The position numbers and the translations under genes were made by a program. From NCBI GenBank assembly GCA_018969405.1, contig JAGWYK010000009.1, forward strand, positions 1 through 48,084: a stretch of DNA of 48,084 nt, in the 5' to 3' direction. Under the pieces are notes generated by a model. It searched no databases and was not told the DNA's origin. It was given only the letters and a program-made list of their open reading frames with translations. Source of the DNA: Acidobacteriota bacterium (GTDB lineage: Bacteria; Actinomycetota; Acidimicrobiia; Acidimicrobiales; Acidimicrobilacustridaceae). This document shows, piece after piece, positions 1 through 8,612 of this stretch (position 1 is its first letter; every line of letters starts with the position of its first letter).

Positions 1-488
1 TCGATCTCGGCGAACCGTGCCGCTGCGGTCTCCTCATCGACCTGAGCGATCTCCAGCATCTCGGGCTCCATCATCGACGGGGCCACCTCGGTGAACCGCC
101 GCATGAAGTCCTCGACCGCGGCGTCGGCCCCCTTGGTGACGTAGTCGCGCACGATCTCCATCCCGGGTCCGTCCCCACCGAGAGCGATGCAGTACTCCTC
201 CACCCGCCGGGCGTGGGCCTCCTCGAGCGGATGACGGCACATCTCGAGGAACACCATGAACTCACGGGTGCGACGACGCACCAGATCACCGGTGATGCGG
301 GTCGCCGCCTCCTCTGCCGAGATGGCGCTCGCCGGTGACAGATCGACGTCGTCGATCAGCCAGAGATGCTGCGAGACGGAGCGCAGGAGGGTGAGCTGCT
401 CCTCGGTGGGGCCATCGGGGCCGGAGATGGCGCCGAGACAGGCGGCGACGATGGCGGAGGATTCGGCGGGATCGAGGTTCACGGGCAT
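1..488 (-). CDS. Hypothetical helical protein, C-terminus cut by window edge
   Basis: Reading the minus strand from the ATG at 488 gives 162 open codons that run off the window, so the C-terminus is missing. The product begins MPVNLDPAESSAIVAACLG, is predicted mostly helical and acidic, and has no signal peptide or membrane segment. The part around residues 20-110 (GPDGPTEEQLTLLRS... EEYCIALGGDGPGMEI) is loosely reminiscent of TerB-like helical bundles, but this is a weak impression and no function is assigned. A TAGAGT hexamer sits 8 nt upstream of the ATG (497-502), so the transcript may be nearly leaderless. Regular GC-rich codon use supports it being a real gene. Confidence 0.6.
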   Translation of the reverse strand, partial: MPVNLDPAESSAIVAACLGAISGPDGPTEEQLTLLRSVSQHLWLIDDVDLSPASAISAEEAATRITGDLVRRRTREFMVFLEMCRHPLEEAHARRVEEYCIALGGDGPGMEIVRDYVTKGADAAVEDFMRRFTEVAPSMMEPEMLEIAQVDEETAAARFAEI

Positions 489-524
489 GGAGTGGAACTC
501 TAGGCGATCACCCGAGGAGCTGAT

Positions 525-551
525 CCCCGGAACCGACCCAGGAGACCGGGG
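525..551 (-). terminator. Weak hairpin downstream of the FMN reductase
   Basis: Arms CCCCGG (525-530) and CCGGGG (546-551) lie between the FMN reductase stop (588) and the next start (488). There is no T-tract, so this is at best a GC-rich, possibly Rho-assisted end. Confidence 0.25.
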
Positions 552-587
552 TCGTCCACTCGCTGGCGACGGGCCCGCCGATGCGGC

Positions 588-1151
588 TCAGGTTCGCAGC
601 GGCGCCAGTGCCTCGGTCCAGCGGGCCAGTTCGCCGAGCATGGCGTTCGCCGCGCCCACCATGCCGTCGTCACCGGTGAAGGTCCCGTCATCGTCGACGC
701 GCGAGAACGGGAACGGCAGCACCACCGCCGCCACCGACGGCACCATGCGCAGCGCCGAGCACACCGGCAGCAGCGCCTCCACCGCCCGGATGCCGCCCGA
801 CACCCCGCCGTAGCTGACGAACCCCACCGCCTTGTGCTGCCACTCGCGATGCAGATGGTCGATGGCGTTCTTGGTCGCCGCGTTGAAGCTGTGGTTGTAC
901 TCCGGGGTCACGAACACGATGGCATCGGCCCCGGCCACGATCGCCGACCACCGCCTGGTGTGCTCATGCACGTAGTCAGCCAGCATCGGGTGGTTCGGCT
1001 CGTCGAAGATCGGCAGCGCCACCTCCTTCAGATCCACCAGCTGCACATCGAAGGACCCCTGAGCCTCGGCCACCCCGGTGAACCAGGTGGCGATGGGCAG
1101 GCCGATGCGGCCCGGACGGGTGCTGCAGACGATGACGGCGAGGGTGGGCAT
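588..1151 (-). CDS. NADPH-dependent FMN reductase family protein
   Basis: A 187-residue flavodoxin-fold protein. It should bind FMN and use NAD(P)H to reduce flavin, quinone or azo-type substrates in the cytoplasm. The phosphate-binding loop STRPGR is at residues 10-15, and the family motif PEYNHS starts at residue 83, followed by NAIDHL. The length fits the family (about 180-190). The ATG at 1151 is preceded by AGGAG about 12 nt away, and by TAGTCT (reverse complement of 1197-1202) as a possible -10. It diverges from the short-chain dehydrogenase at 1234. The physiological substrate cannot be read from the sequence. Confidence 0.85.
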   Translation of the reverse strand: MPTLAVIVCSTRPGRIGLPIATWFTGVAEAQGSFDVQLVDLKEVALPIFDEPNHPMLADYVHEHTRRWSAIVAGADAIVFVTPEYNHSFNAATKNAIDHLHREWQHKAVGFVSYGGVSGGIRAVEALLPVCSALRMVPSVAAVVLPFPFSRVDDDGTFTGDDGMVGAANAMLGELARWTEALAPLRT

Positions 1152-1233
1152 GACTGGTCTCTCTCCTGACCCGGGCGGGGGCCGCCGGGAGGCAGCAGAC
1201 TACGCAACGACACAATCGACCGAGAGGTGGAGC

Positions 1234-1965
1234 ATGCGATTCGAGAACAAGGTCGTGCTGGTGACCGGATCATCCTCGGGCATCGGTGAGGAGACCGCCC
1301 GCCTCTTCGCCGCCGAGGGGGCGAAGGTCGTGGTCAACTCCGCCACCTCGGTGACCGTGGGCGAGGCGGTGGCCGCCTCGCTGCCCGAGGCCATCTACGT
1401 GCAGGCCGATGTCAGTGACGCCGAGGCCAGCGCCGCACTCATCGACGCCACCATCGACCACCACGGTCGTCTCGATGTGCTCATCAACAACGCCGGTGTC
1501 ACCGCGGTCATCCCCCATCCCGATCTCGAGGCCGTCACCGACGAGATCTTCACCCGCATCCTCGATGTGAACGTGCTCGGCACCTTCCGCCTCACCCGTC
1601 TCGCCATGCCCCATCTGCGCGCCACCGGCGACGGCAGCGTGGTCAACGTCACCTCGCTGGCCGGTCTGCGCCCGACCGGCTCCTCCATCCCCTATGCCGC
1701 GTCGAAGGCGGCGCTCAACCACCTCACCGTGCTGCTGGCCAATGTGAGCGGACCCGAGGTGCGGGTCAACGCCGTGGCCCCCGGTCTGATCCGCACCCCT
1801 TGGACCGCCGAGTGGGACACCCTGCACGACGCCGTCAGCCACATCGCCCCGCTGAAGCGTTCGGGCGAGGCCGACGAGGTGGCGCAGGCGATCGTCGACG
1901 TGGCGGCGTCGCGTTACATGACCGGTCAGGTGGTCAGCGTCGACGGGGGTCTCACCCTGCGCTGA
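1234..1965 (+). CDS. Short-chain dehydrogenase/reductase (SDR)
   Basis: A 243-residue classical SDR oxidoreductase using NAD(P)(H). The Rossmann motif TGSSSGIG is at residues 11-18, NNAG at 85-88, and the catalytic triad is Ser141, Tyr154 and Lys158 (YAASK). The C-terminus ends with the usual GQVVSVDGGLTLR. The start chosen is ATG 1234, because GAGAGGTGG lies just upstream and the protein then begins exactly at the family N-terminus; the open frame upstream to 1078 is antisense to the FMN reductase. Substrate is unknown; 3-oxoacyl reductase or glucose-dehydrogenase-like annotations would be over-reach. Confidence 0.88.
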   Translation: MRFENKVVLVTGSSSGIGEETARLFAAEGAKVVVNSATSVTVGEAVAASLPEAIYVQADVSDAEASAALIDATIDHHGRLDVLINNAGVTAVIPHPDLEAVTDEIFTRILDVNVLGTFRLTRLAMPHLRATGDGSVVNVTSLAGLRPTGSSIPYAASKAALNHLTVLLANVSGPEVRVNAVAPGLIRTPWTAEWDTLHDAVSHIAPLKRSGEADEVAQAIVDVAASRYMTGQVVSVDGGLTLR

Positions 1966-1983
1966 CCACCCCGACCAGCCCGA

Positions 1984-1998
1984 CGGCGGATGCCGCCG
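1984..1998 (+). terminator. Hairpin terminator between convergent genes
   Basis: Perfect arms CGGCGG and CCGCCG with an ATG loop, followed by GTTCTCTCC. It lies between the SDR stop (1965) and the stop of the convergent HicA/HicB-like gene (2011), so it could serve both strands. Confidence 0.5.
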
Positions 1999-2010
1999 GT
2001 TCTCTCCCCC

Positions 2011-2481
2011 CTAGAGACCTGTGGGAGTGATGAACACCACATCGGTGGTGTCGACCCCGAGCCACAGCGCCGTGGCCACCTTGAGATCGCGCAGGGCGCC
2101 CTCACGGGTGTCGCCGAAACCCATCACGCTGAGTTCGTCGGGCAGGAACGCGCACCAGGGCGCACTGTCGCTCGACTGGGTGGCGAAGGCGTCGACCACG
2201 AAGAGACGACGATCGCCGACGGTGACGATCTCGCCGAGCGAACGCTCGGGCTCCGGGACCGGTTCCTCGGTGAGCCACCCCTCGCCGAGGATGGCCTCGA
2301 GGGCGTACTCGAGGCGGCGCAGGAAATCAGCCGGAAGGTCGCGGTCGGCCCCGGGCAGCACGAGACGGATGTCCTCGCGCTCGAGCACGGCATGGTCGCC
2401 GGCGTCGGTGCGGCGGAACCCGCGGCGGGCCAGCACCGCCAGCACCTCGGCAGACGGCGTGAGAGTGGACGTGGTGGTCAT
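2011..2481 (-). CDS. HicA-like/HicB-like two-domain protein in the purKE operon
   Basis: 156 residues, not a standard member of the purine pathway. Residues about 11-65 look like the HicA double-stranded RNA-binding fold: a GF after the first helix (21-22), His30 in AGDHAVLER where HicA has its GSH histidine, a strand IRLVLPG, then a helix. Residues about 91-142 look like HicB: a strand pair (RRLFVVDAF... WCAFLPDEL) followed by [19 protein letters not shown], which parallels the GxTxEEALxNLKEA motif. Its ATG overlaps the purE stop by 4 bp (ATGA), so it is translationally coupled as the third gene of purK-purE. Whether it retains RNase activity or is a domesticated regulator is unknown. The domain assignment rests on reading by eye. 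Confidence 0.55.
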   Translation of the reverse strand: MTTTSTLTPSAEVLAVLARRGFRRTDAGDHAVLEREDIRLVLPGADRDLPADFLRRLEYALEAILGEGWLTEEPVPEPERSLGEIVTVGDRRLFVVDAFATQSSDSAPWCAFLPDELSVMGFGDTREGALRDLKVATALWLGVDTTDVVFITPTGL

Positions 2482-2975
2482 CGCAGTACCTCCGTGGCTC
2501 GGGTGATGGTGGAGTTCTTGATCTCGACCTGATCGATGAGATCGGCAGCATGCAGACGCAGGGCCTCGCGCAGCTCCGGATCGGACAGCGCCAGGATGCG
2601 CACGGCCAGCAGCCCGGCGTTGGCGGCGCCGTCGACGGCCATGGTGGCCACCGGGATGCCAGCGGGCATCTGGACGATGGACAGCAGGGAGTCCATCCCA
2701 CTGAGGACGGGACGGCCCACCGGGACACCGATCACCGGCAGCACCGTGGCCGAGGCGATCATGCCCGGGAGGTGGGCGGCTCCGCCGGCCCCGGCGATGA
2801 TGACCTCGATGCCCTGCGACTCGGCCTCGGCGGCGAACCGCAGCATGCCGTGCGGATCGCGATGGGCGGAGATGCAGCGCACGATGCGATGCACGCCGAA
2901 ACGGTCGAGGGTGTCGACCGCGGCCTGCATGACCACCAGATCCGAATCACTCCCCATGACGACGGCGACGCTCAT
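2478..2975 (-). CDS. purE: N5-carboxyaminoimidazole ribonucleotide mutase PurE
   Basis: 165-residue class I PurE. It converts N5-CAIR to CAIR in de novo purine synthesis, right after PurK. Hallmarks are GSDSD (8-12), SAHRDP (36-41, His38 being the usual catalytic histidine), AGGAAHLPG (63-71) and GVPV with [11 protein letters not shown] from residue 96. The ATG overlaps the purK stop by 4 bp and its own stop overlaps the next start by 4 bp, so the three genes form one tightly coupled operon. Confidence 0.95.
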   Translation of the reverse strand: MSVAVVMGSDSDLVVMQAAVDTLDRFGVHRIVRCISAHRDPHGMLRFAAEAESQGIEVIIAGAGGAAHLPGMIASATVLPVIGVPVGRPVLSGMDSLLSIVQMPAGIPVATMAVDGAANAGLLAVRILALSDPELREALRLHAADLIDQVEIKNSTITRATEVLR

Positions 2976-4120
2976 CGGGTTGCTCCTTGCAGTTCGAGGG
3001 CCTCGGCGGCGCGCCGGGCCCGGCGGGTGACGTCATCGAGCGAGTCGCCCACGGCGGTGACATGGCCGAGTTTGCGACCGGGGCGATGGGACTTGCCGTA
3101 GAGATGCACGGCGGCGTCGGCCGGAACCTCGATCGACGGTGGGTCACCGGCCCGCTCGGTGAGATCGATGCCGATGACGTTCACCATCGATGCGGCGTTC
3201 ACGACCAGATCGGTGGAGCCGAGCGGGAATCCGGCCACCGCTCGCAGATGGTTCTCGAACTGGGAGGTGGCCGAGGACTCGATGGTGATGTGGCCGCTGT
3301 TGTGCGGACGGGCGGCGATCTCGTTGACCAGCAGCTGGCCACCGCTCACGAAGAACTCGACGGCGAGGATGCCGACCACATCGAGATGCTCCGCCAGTCG
3401 CATCGCCGATGCGGTGGCCTGCTCCGCCAGCTGCTCGTCGATGGCGGCGGGGATCTGCACCATGCGGCAGATGCCCTGCTCCTGCACGGTGCGCACCACG
3501 GGGTAGGCGGCGACCTCACCACTGACCGAGCGGACCACCTGCACGGCGATCTCGCTGTCGATGGCGACGGCGTCCTGCACCACGAAGGTGACGTCGAGAT
3601 CACCGAGCAGTTCGACCAACCGGGAGGGTTGGATGTCAGCTGGGTCCTCGATCATGGTGACACCGCGTCCGTCGTACCCACCACGAGCATGCTTGATGAC
3701 CAGTGGCAGCCCGATGGCATCGATGGCGGCTCGCAGTTCCTCGGACCCCTGCGCCACGATGGAGCGGGGCATGGGGATCTCGGTGGTGAGGAAGGCCTCG
3801 TACTGGGCGCGCTTGTCCACGGCCACGGCCAGTGCGGTGGAGCCGGGGCGGACTGCGTGGCCCGAGCGCTCGAGTTCGGCCACCAGGTCCACATCGACGA
3901 GCTCATGGTCGAAGGTGACCACATCGACCTCGGCGGCGAAGGCGAGCATCGTGTCGCGATCGAGGTGATCGCCGATGACGGAGCGGGAGGCGAGTCGCAG
4001 GGCCGGATCCTCCGGCCCGGCCCCCAGCACGGCGATGTCGACATCCAGCCGCTCGGAGGCCTCGGCCATCATGAGCGCGAGTTGGCCAGCACCGATGATG
4101 CCGATGACCGGTCGCCTCAT
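2972..4120 (-). CDS. purK: N5-carboxyaminoimidazole ribonucleotide synthase PurK
   Basis: 382-residue ATP-grasp enzyme. It makes N5-CAIR from AIR, bicarbonate and ATP, feeding PurE. The N-terminal pre-ATP-grasp domain starts [13 protein letters not shown]; the ATP-grasp loop GGYDGRGV and the metal/ATP motif [12 protein letters not shown] are intact. The open frame extends upstream to 4672, but that part is antisense to the enoyl reductase and carries no PurK homology, so ATG 4120 is chosen. TAAAGT at 4133-4128 on the minus strand ends 7 nt before this ATG, which predicts a leaderless transcript. Confidence 0.95.
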   Translation of the reverse strand: MRRPVIGIIGAGQLALMMAEASERLDVDIAVLGAGPEDPALRLASRSVIGDHLDRDTMLAFAAEVDVVTFDHELVDVDLVAELERSGHAVRPGSTALAVAVDKRAQYEAFLTTEIPMPRSIVAQGSEELRAAIDAIGLPLVIKHARGGYDGRGVTMIEDPADIQPSRLVELLGDLDVTFVVQDAVAIDSEIAVQVVRSVSGEVAAYPVVRTVQEQGICRMVQIPAAIDEQLAEQATASAMRLAEHLDVVGILAVEFFVSGGQLLVNEIAARPHNSGHITIESSATSQFENHLRAVAGFPLGSTDLVVNAASMVNVIGIDLTERAGDPPSIEVPADAAVHLYGKSHRPGRKLGHVTAVGDSLDDVTRRARRAAEALELQGATR

Positions 4121-4127
4121 GAGCCTG

Positions 4128-4133
4128 ACTTTA
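4128..4133 (-). promoter_or_regulatory. -10 element TAAAGT for purK
   Basis: TAAAGT on the minus strand, 7 nt before the purK ATG; transcription would begin at or next to the start codon. Confidence 0.5.
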
Positions 4134-4141
4134 GTAGTAAT

Positions 4142-4170
4142 TTGTTTCCGGTGTCCAGATTCACGATAAT
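4142..4170 (+). promoter_or_regulatory. Promoter for the enoyl reductase gene
   Basis: TTGTTT (4142-4147), a 17-bp spacer and GATAAT (4165-4170). Predicted start of transcription is near 4177, giving a leader of about 25 nt to the strong ribosome site GGAACGGAGG before the ATG at 4202. Confidence 0.5.
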
Positions 4171-4201
4171 CATTGCCCCCCAACGAGGAACGGAGGATCC
4201 C

Positions 4202-4246
4202 ATGCCCGGGATCGAACAGAACGGTACGGCCGATGCTGCACGGTGA
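4202..4246 (+). CDS. 14-residue leader ORF overlapping the enoyl reductase start
   Basis: ATG at 4202 sits 5 nt after the best ribosome site in this region (GGAACGGAGG) and encodes MPGIEQNGTADAAR. Its stop (4244-4246) lies 9 nt inside the enoyl reductase gene, whose own ATG (4233) has no clear ribosome site. This arrangement suggests translation-coupled reinitiation, or a leader peptide. It could also be chance, if the reductase used the TTG at 4173, but that codon precedes the predicted transcription start. Confidence 0.35.
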   Translation: MPGIEQNGTADAAR

Positions 4247-5072
4247 CCGCATCCTGGTGACCGGTGTGGCCACTCCCGACAGCATCGCCTTCGCCACCGC
4301 CCGAGCCGTCCTCGACCAGGGCGGACGCCTCGTGCTCGGCGCCTTCCCCCGAGACCTCGACGCCGCCCGCGACCTGGCGGCCACACTCGACCCCGACATC
4401 GAGGTGCTCGGCCTCGATCTGTGCGACCGCGAGCAGGTCGATGCCGCCATCGCCCGCATCGGCGCCGCCCACGGCGAGCTCGACGGCCTGGTGCATGCCG
4501 TGGCGTTCTCCCCCCGGGGTGCCCTCGGCGGGGATCTCACCGACACCGATCCCGCGGACATCGAACTCGCCTTCCGCACCAGCGCCTGGACCCTGTCGGC
4601 CACGGCGCGGATGCTGCGCGAACTGGCTCCGGCCACCGGCGGTTCGTTGGTGGGACTCGACTTCGACGCCAACGAACAGGCCTGGCAGGTCTACAACTGG
4701 ATGGGCGTGTGCAAGGCGGCGCTGCGCTCGGCCACCAAGTACCTCGCCCGCGATTTCGGCGCCGAGCGCATCCGCGTGAACCTCGTGGCCGCCGGTCCCA
4801 TCGAGACCCGAGCCGGCAAGGGCATCCCCGGGTTCGAGCATCTGCTCGAGGTCTGGGACTCCACCTCGCCGCTGCCCTGGGACACGCGTGACGCCGCTCC
4901 GGTGGCCGATGCGGTGTGCTTCCTGCTCTCCGATCTCGCCCGGGCCATCACCGGTGAGGTGCTCCACGTCGACGCCGGCTACCACGCCATGGCCGCGCCG
5001 CTCACGCCCGAGCAGCGCGCCGCTCGTGATCGCGGTCGTCAGGACGGCGCGAAGGTCTCCCGCCCGGCCTGA
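4233..5072 (+). CDS. fabI: Enoyl-[acyl-carrier-protein] reductase, InhA/FabI type
   Basis: 279-residue NADH-dependent enoyl-ACP reductase, the last step of each fatty-acid elongation cycle (FASII). It has the divergent SDR signature Y-x6-K (Tyr154, Lys161: YNWMGVCK). The stretch LDFDANEQAWQVYNWMG has Phe144 where InhA has Phe149 and E. coli FabI has Tyr146, and VNLVAAGPIETRAG matches the InhA NLVAAGPI loop. So it is closer to the mycobacterial enzyme than to proteobacterial FabI. Start ATG 4233 fits the family N-terminus; an in-frame TTG at 4173 is the alternative. It diverges from purK, and its last 34 bp overlap the convergent dioxygenase gene. Confidence 0.88.
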   Translation: MLHGDRILVTGVATPDSIAFATARAVLDQGGRLVLGAFPRDLDAARDLAATLDPDIEVLGLDLCDREQVDAAIARIGAAHGELDGLVHAVAFSPRGALGGDLTDTDPADIELAFRTSAWTLSATARMLRELAPATGGSLVGLDFDANEQAWQVYNWMGVCKAALRSATKYLARDFGAERIRVNLVAAGPIETRAGKGIPGFEHLLEVWDSTSPLPWDTRDAAPVADAVCFLLSDLARAITGEVLHVDAGYHAMAAPLTPEQRAARDRGRQDGAKVSRPA

Positions 5073-6226
5073 TCGCGCACCTCCCGGATGCGCTCCTTCA
5101 GCGCCGCGGTGTCGCCCGGCATCATGTAGGTGATGTAGGCGACCCGCCGTTCGGAGTGCACCGGGGGTGTGGAGCAGTGCAGCGTGCAGCTGAGATGCAC
5201 GGTGACATCGCCCGGCTCGGTGGCGATGAACACCTGGGGCAGATCGAGATCCGGCGACAGCCCGAACTGATCGATGTTGACCCGGTGCGAACCGGCGACG
5301 ACGCCGAGCTGACCGTTGTCGGGACCCGACGCGGTGACCGACAGCCCGAAGATGACCTGCAGGCACTGGTAGCTGTGCAGACCGAGCGAGCAGTCCTTGT
5401 GCCAGGGGAGATCGGAGATGCCCTCGGTGACGTCCACCGGCTTGATGAGCACATCGATGTGGTCGAAGGCGTGGCCCGCCCCGGTGAGCGCCACCAGCGG
5501 GGCGAAGCGATCATCCATGGACACCCCGAGGGCGTCCTCCGGGAGATCGTTCACCCGTATGCACACATGCTCGCCCTCGGGTCCGCCGATGCGACCCCAC
5601 CAGGAGGTGGCATCGGCGGGAGAGGCGGCCGCCCGCTGGGCGTCGATACGACGGTTGATGACGGCCAGCTCCTCGGTGTCGAACACGCCGCGCAGCAGCA
5701 TGAAGCCGGTCTGACCGAGGAACTGCGCCATGTCGGCGGGATCGTCGGCCACGGTGAAGGAGCGGGCCAGATCGAGTGGCCGGCCATCGCCATCGACGAA
5801 GTCGATCAGTCCGGGCTCGTACGCCGGACGACCGTCCACGAGCGCTCGCAGCACCGTCTCCCACCCGATGAGATGCATGATGTTGCCCCGCATCATCACC
5901 GGTTCGGCCGACACCAGCACGGCGACCGCACTGCGCACGTTGCTCACCAGATCGCTGAACCAGGCCCTGCTGAGCTCGGCCCGGGCCCGACCGTGATCAC
6001 CGGGTGTGATCGTGAGCGCACCTCGGTCGTCGAGGCCCCAGGTCTGCTCGGTGCCGTCGACGGCGATGACGATGGAATCGAGTCCCGAGGCCCGCATGGC
6101 CCGGGAGGCCACCGCACCGTTGCGGGCGAGCAGGGTCGGAACCTCCTCGGCCAGGAACCGAGCCGGATCGACCTCGCGCACATCGTCGACGGTTCGGGTG
6201 CGGAGATCGAAGTTCACGATGGTCAT
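5039..6226 (-). CDS. Phytanoyl-CoA dioxygenase (PhyH)-like 2-oxoglutarate oxygenase
   Basis: 395 residues. The C-terminal half carries a double-stranded beta-helix Fe(II)/2-oxoglutarate oxygenase core: iron ligands His276 and Asp278 (PWHKDC), a distal histidine in GDVTVHLSC (His344) and a 2-oxoglutarate-binding Arg in SERRVAY (360/361). The first 160 residues form an extra domain of unknown role (conserved feature GNIMHLIGWETVLRALVDGRPAYEPG). Such enzymes hydroxylate lipid or small-molecule substrates; the substrate is not evident. ATG 6226 has a strong ribosome site GGGGGAGG 5 nt upstream. The 3' end overlaps the convergent reductase gene by 34 bp. Confidence 0.8.
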   Translation of the reverse strand: MTIVNFDLRTRTVDDVREVDPARFLAEEVPTLLARNGAVASRAMRASGLDSIVIAVDGTEQTWGLDDRGALTITPGDHGRARAELSRAWFSDLVSNVRSAVAVLVSAEPVMMRGNIMHLIGWETVLRALVDGRPAYEPGLIDFVDGDGRPLDLARSFTVADDPADMAQFLGQTGFMLLRGVFDTEELAVINRRIDAQRAAASPADATSWWGRIGGPEGEHVCIRVNDLPEDALGVSMDDRFAPLVALTGAGHAFDHIDVLIKPVDVTEGISDLPWHKDCSLGLHSYQCLQVIFGLSVTASGPDNGQLGVVAGSHRVNIDQFGLSPDLDLPQVFIATEPGDVTVHLSCTLHCSTPPVHSERRVAYITYMMPGDTAALKERIREVRDQAGRETFAPS

Positions 6227-6278
6227 GGAGCCTCCCCCGGGCGCTCTGGACCCACAGTCTCGCAGACGATCGGAGCGC

Positions 6279-8612
6279 TCATTGGGTGCTGAGACCGGCC
6301 CGGAACATGCCCCGACGGACCTGATCGAGCACCTCGGGGCCGGGGGCGTCGAGCTGCTCGAGGGTCACGGCGCGGATCGAGGCGGTGCAGGGGAACTGAT
6401 GGGGGTGATCGCCGACCGGAGAGCCGGTGTCGACGCCGACGTCGAAGGTCTCACCGCTCATGGAGAACACCAGCGGCACGGTCCGCTCGATGCGACCGGA
6501 GGCCACGATGGCACCGTCGACCAGCACGGTGGCGTCGCCGCCCGCCCCGAATCCGCCGTCGTAGGCGAACACCACCTGCACCTCACGCGCACCCGGGGCC
6601 AACGGATCGGCGCCGCGCAGCACGGTGTGCTCATGGCCGAACCAGTTGTAGTGGTAGGTGGGCACCCCGGCGCTGGTGAGATGCAGCGACCACCCGGCCA
6701 TGGCGCCACCCTGGCAGACGATCACTCCCTGCGCGCCGCCCTCGGGCACCTCGAGATGCGCCGTGATGGCGAACGAACAGTTCTTGAGATTGATCACCGA
6801 GGACTCGGGCATGCGGACATGCGCGGTGGTGTAGGTCATCGACCGCACACCGGTCAAGGACCGCGGTGGGGCGAAGTCGCCGCCCCGGGGTGAACCGGGA
6901 TCGCGAAGGGGATACACACCGTTGCGCAGCGCCTCGGTGTGGAAGAGCTGCTGGAGCTCGGCCAGACGTTCGGGATGCTGCTCGGCGAGATCGACGGCCT
7001 GGGAGAAGTCCTCAGCGATGTTGTAGAGCTCCCAGCGCTCCTGCTCCCCGTCGAACTCGTAGCCGGCGAGACGGATCCAGGGCAGACGGCCGTGGAAGCA
7101 GGACGCCACCCATCCGTCGTGATAGATCGCCCGGTTGCCGAGGATCTCGAAGTACTGCGATCGCCGGGTGCTCGGGGCGGCGGCATCGGTGAAGGAGTAG
7201 TTCATCGGCGTGCCGTGCAGCTCCATCTGCTCGATGCCGTTCACCTGCGTCGGCGGCTCGATGCCGGCCGCTGCGTAGATGGTGGGGGCGATGTCGATCA
7301 GGTGGTGGAACTGGGTGCGCAGCCCACCGGCATCGACGATGCGGGCGGGCCATGACACCGCCAGCGCGTTGCGGGTGCCCCCGAAGTGCGAGGCCACCTG
7401 CTTCATCCACTGGAACGGCGAGTCGAGGGCCCAGGCCCAGCCCACGTTGAAATGGTTCTCGCAGCGGTCCGTGCCGAAGTCCTCGATGTGCTCCAGCAAC
7501 CACTCGGGATCCTCGGGCACACCGTTCTGGAAACTGGGGGCACTCCAGGCACCGTGCACGGTTCCCTCGGCCGAGGCACCGTTGTCACCGGTGATGTAGA
7601 GCACGAGGGTGTCATCCGCGAGTCCGAGATCATCGACAGCGCCGATGACCCGATGGATCTGGGCGTCGGTGTGGGCGAGGTACCCGGCGAAGACCTCCAT
7701 GAGTCGACGGGCCACCGGCTTGTAGCGATCCGGATAGTCCTCCCATGCGGGGATCTCCGCCGGTCGGGTGGTGAGCGCCGTGCCCGGAGGGATGACACCG
7801 AGGTCGAGTTGTCGTTCGTAGATGTGCTGGCGCAGGGCGTCCCATCCGTCATCGAAGGCTCCGGCGAAACGATCGCTCCACTCGCGCGCCACCTGATGCG
7901 GGGCATGCACCGCAGGGGTGGAGAAGTAGCAGAAGAACGGACGCTCGGGTGCCGAGGCCCGCTGCCGCTGGATCCATTCGATGGCGCGATCGGCGAGGTC
8001 CTCGGTGAGGTGGTAGCCGGGACGGTCGAGGTGTGGTGAGATCGGGGTGGTCTGGTCGTAGACCGGCGGCTCGTACTGCGAGGCCTCGGCGCCGATGATT
8101 CCGTAGAAACGATCGAAGCCCATGCCGGTGGGCCAGCGGTCGAAGGGACCGGCCGGACCCTGCTCCCAGGCCGGGGTCAGGTGCCATTTGCCGAAACAGG
8201 CGGTGCTGTAGCCCGACAGTCGCAGCACCTCGGCCACCGTGGCGGCCTCACGGGGGATGGCGCTGTCGTAGCCAGGGAACGAGTTCGCGATCTCGGTGAT
8301 GCCCCCCATATGCACCGAGTGATGGTTGCGACCGGTGAGCAGCGCCGCACGTGATGGCGAGCACAGTGCGGTGGTGTGGAACTGGTTGTAGCGGAGCCCT
8401 CGCCGGGCAATGGCGTCGAGCCCCGGCGTGGGCACCGGCCCTCCGAAGGTGCCGAAGGATCCGAACCCGACGTCGTCGAGCATGATGAGCAGCACGTTCG
8501 GCGCCCCGGCCGGCGCTCCTTCGCGCACAGGTCGGGCCGGTGTGGAGTCGGTGATGAGGCGTTGCACCTCACCGGTGAACGGTGCGGTCGGTCGCGGCAG
8601 CGCGGTGGTCAC
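6279..8612 (-). CDS. Arylsulfatase (type I, formylglycine-dependent)
   Basis: 777-residue sulfatase, hydrolysing sulfate esters. Asp46-Asp47 (MLDDVGFG) bind calcium, and CSPSR at 84-88 is the site where Cys84 is oxidised to formylglycine. GRNHH and FGKWHL supply further active-site residues. After the catalytic core there is a C-terminal beta-rich region of about 200 residues, as in the large atsA-type actinobacterial sulfatases. No signal peptide is visible, so it is probably cytoplasmic. Its ATG overlaps the stop of the upstream MBL gene by 4 bp, so the two hydrolases are co-translated. A formylglycine-generating enzyme is not in the window. Confidence 0.9.
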   Translation of the reverse strand: MTTALPRPTAPFTGEVQRLITDSTPARPVREGAPAGAPNVLLIMLDDVGFGSFGTFGGPVPTPGLDAIARRGLRYNQFHTTALCSPSRAALLTGRNHHSVHMGGITEIANSFPGYDSAIPREAATVAEVLRLSGYSTACFGKWHLTPAWEQGPAGPFDRWPTGMGFDRFYGIIGAEASQYEPPVYDQTTPISPHLDRPGYHLTEDLADRAIEWIQRQRASAPERPFFCYFSTPAVHAPHQVAREWSDRFAGAFDDGWDALRQHIYERQLDLGVIPPGTALTTRPAEIPAWEDYPDRYKPVARRLMEVFAGYLAHTDAQIHRVIGAVDDLGLADDTLVLYITGDNGASAEGTVHGAWSAPSFQNGVPEDPEWLLEHIEDFGTDRCENHFNVGWAWALDSPFQWMKQVASHFGGTRNALAVSWPARIVDAGGLRTQFHHLIDIAPTIYAAAGIEPPTQVNGIEQMELHGTPMNYSFTDAAAPSTRRSQYFEILGNRAIYHDGWVASCFHGRLPWIRLAGYEFDGEQERWELYNIAEDFSQAVDLAEQHPERLAELQQLFHTEALRNGVYPLRDPGSPRGGDFAPPRSLTGVRSMTYTTAHVRMPESSVINLKNCSFAITAHLEVPEGGAQGVIVCQGGAMAGWSLHLTSAGVPTYHYNWFGHEHTVLRGADPLAPGAREVQVVFAYDGGFGAGGDATVLVDGAIVASGRIERTVPLVFSMSGETFDVGVDTGSPVGDHPHQFPCTASIRAVTLEQLDAPGPEVLDQVRRGMFRAGLSTQ

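Noticed and set aside
2972-4672. 566-residue version of PurK
   Set aside because: The extra 184 residues are antisense to the enoyl reductase and Ser/Arg-rich; ATG 4120 matches PurK.
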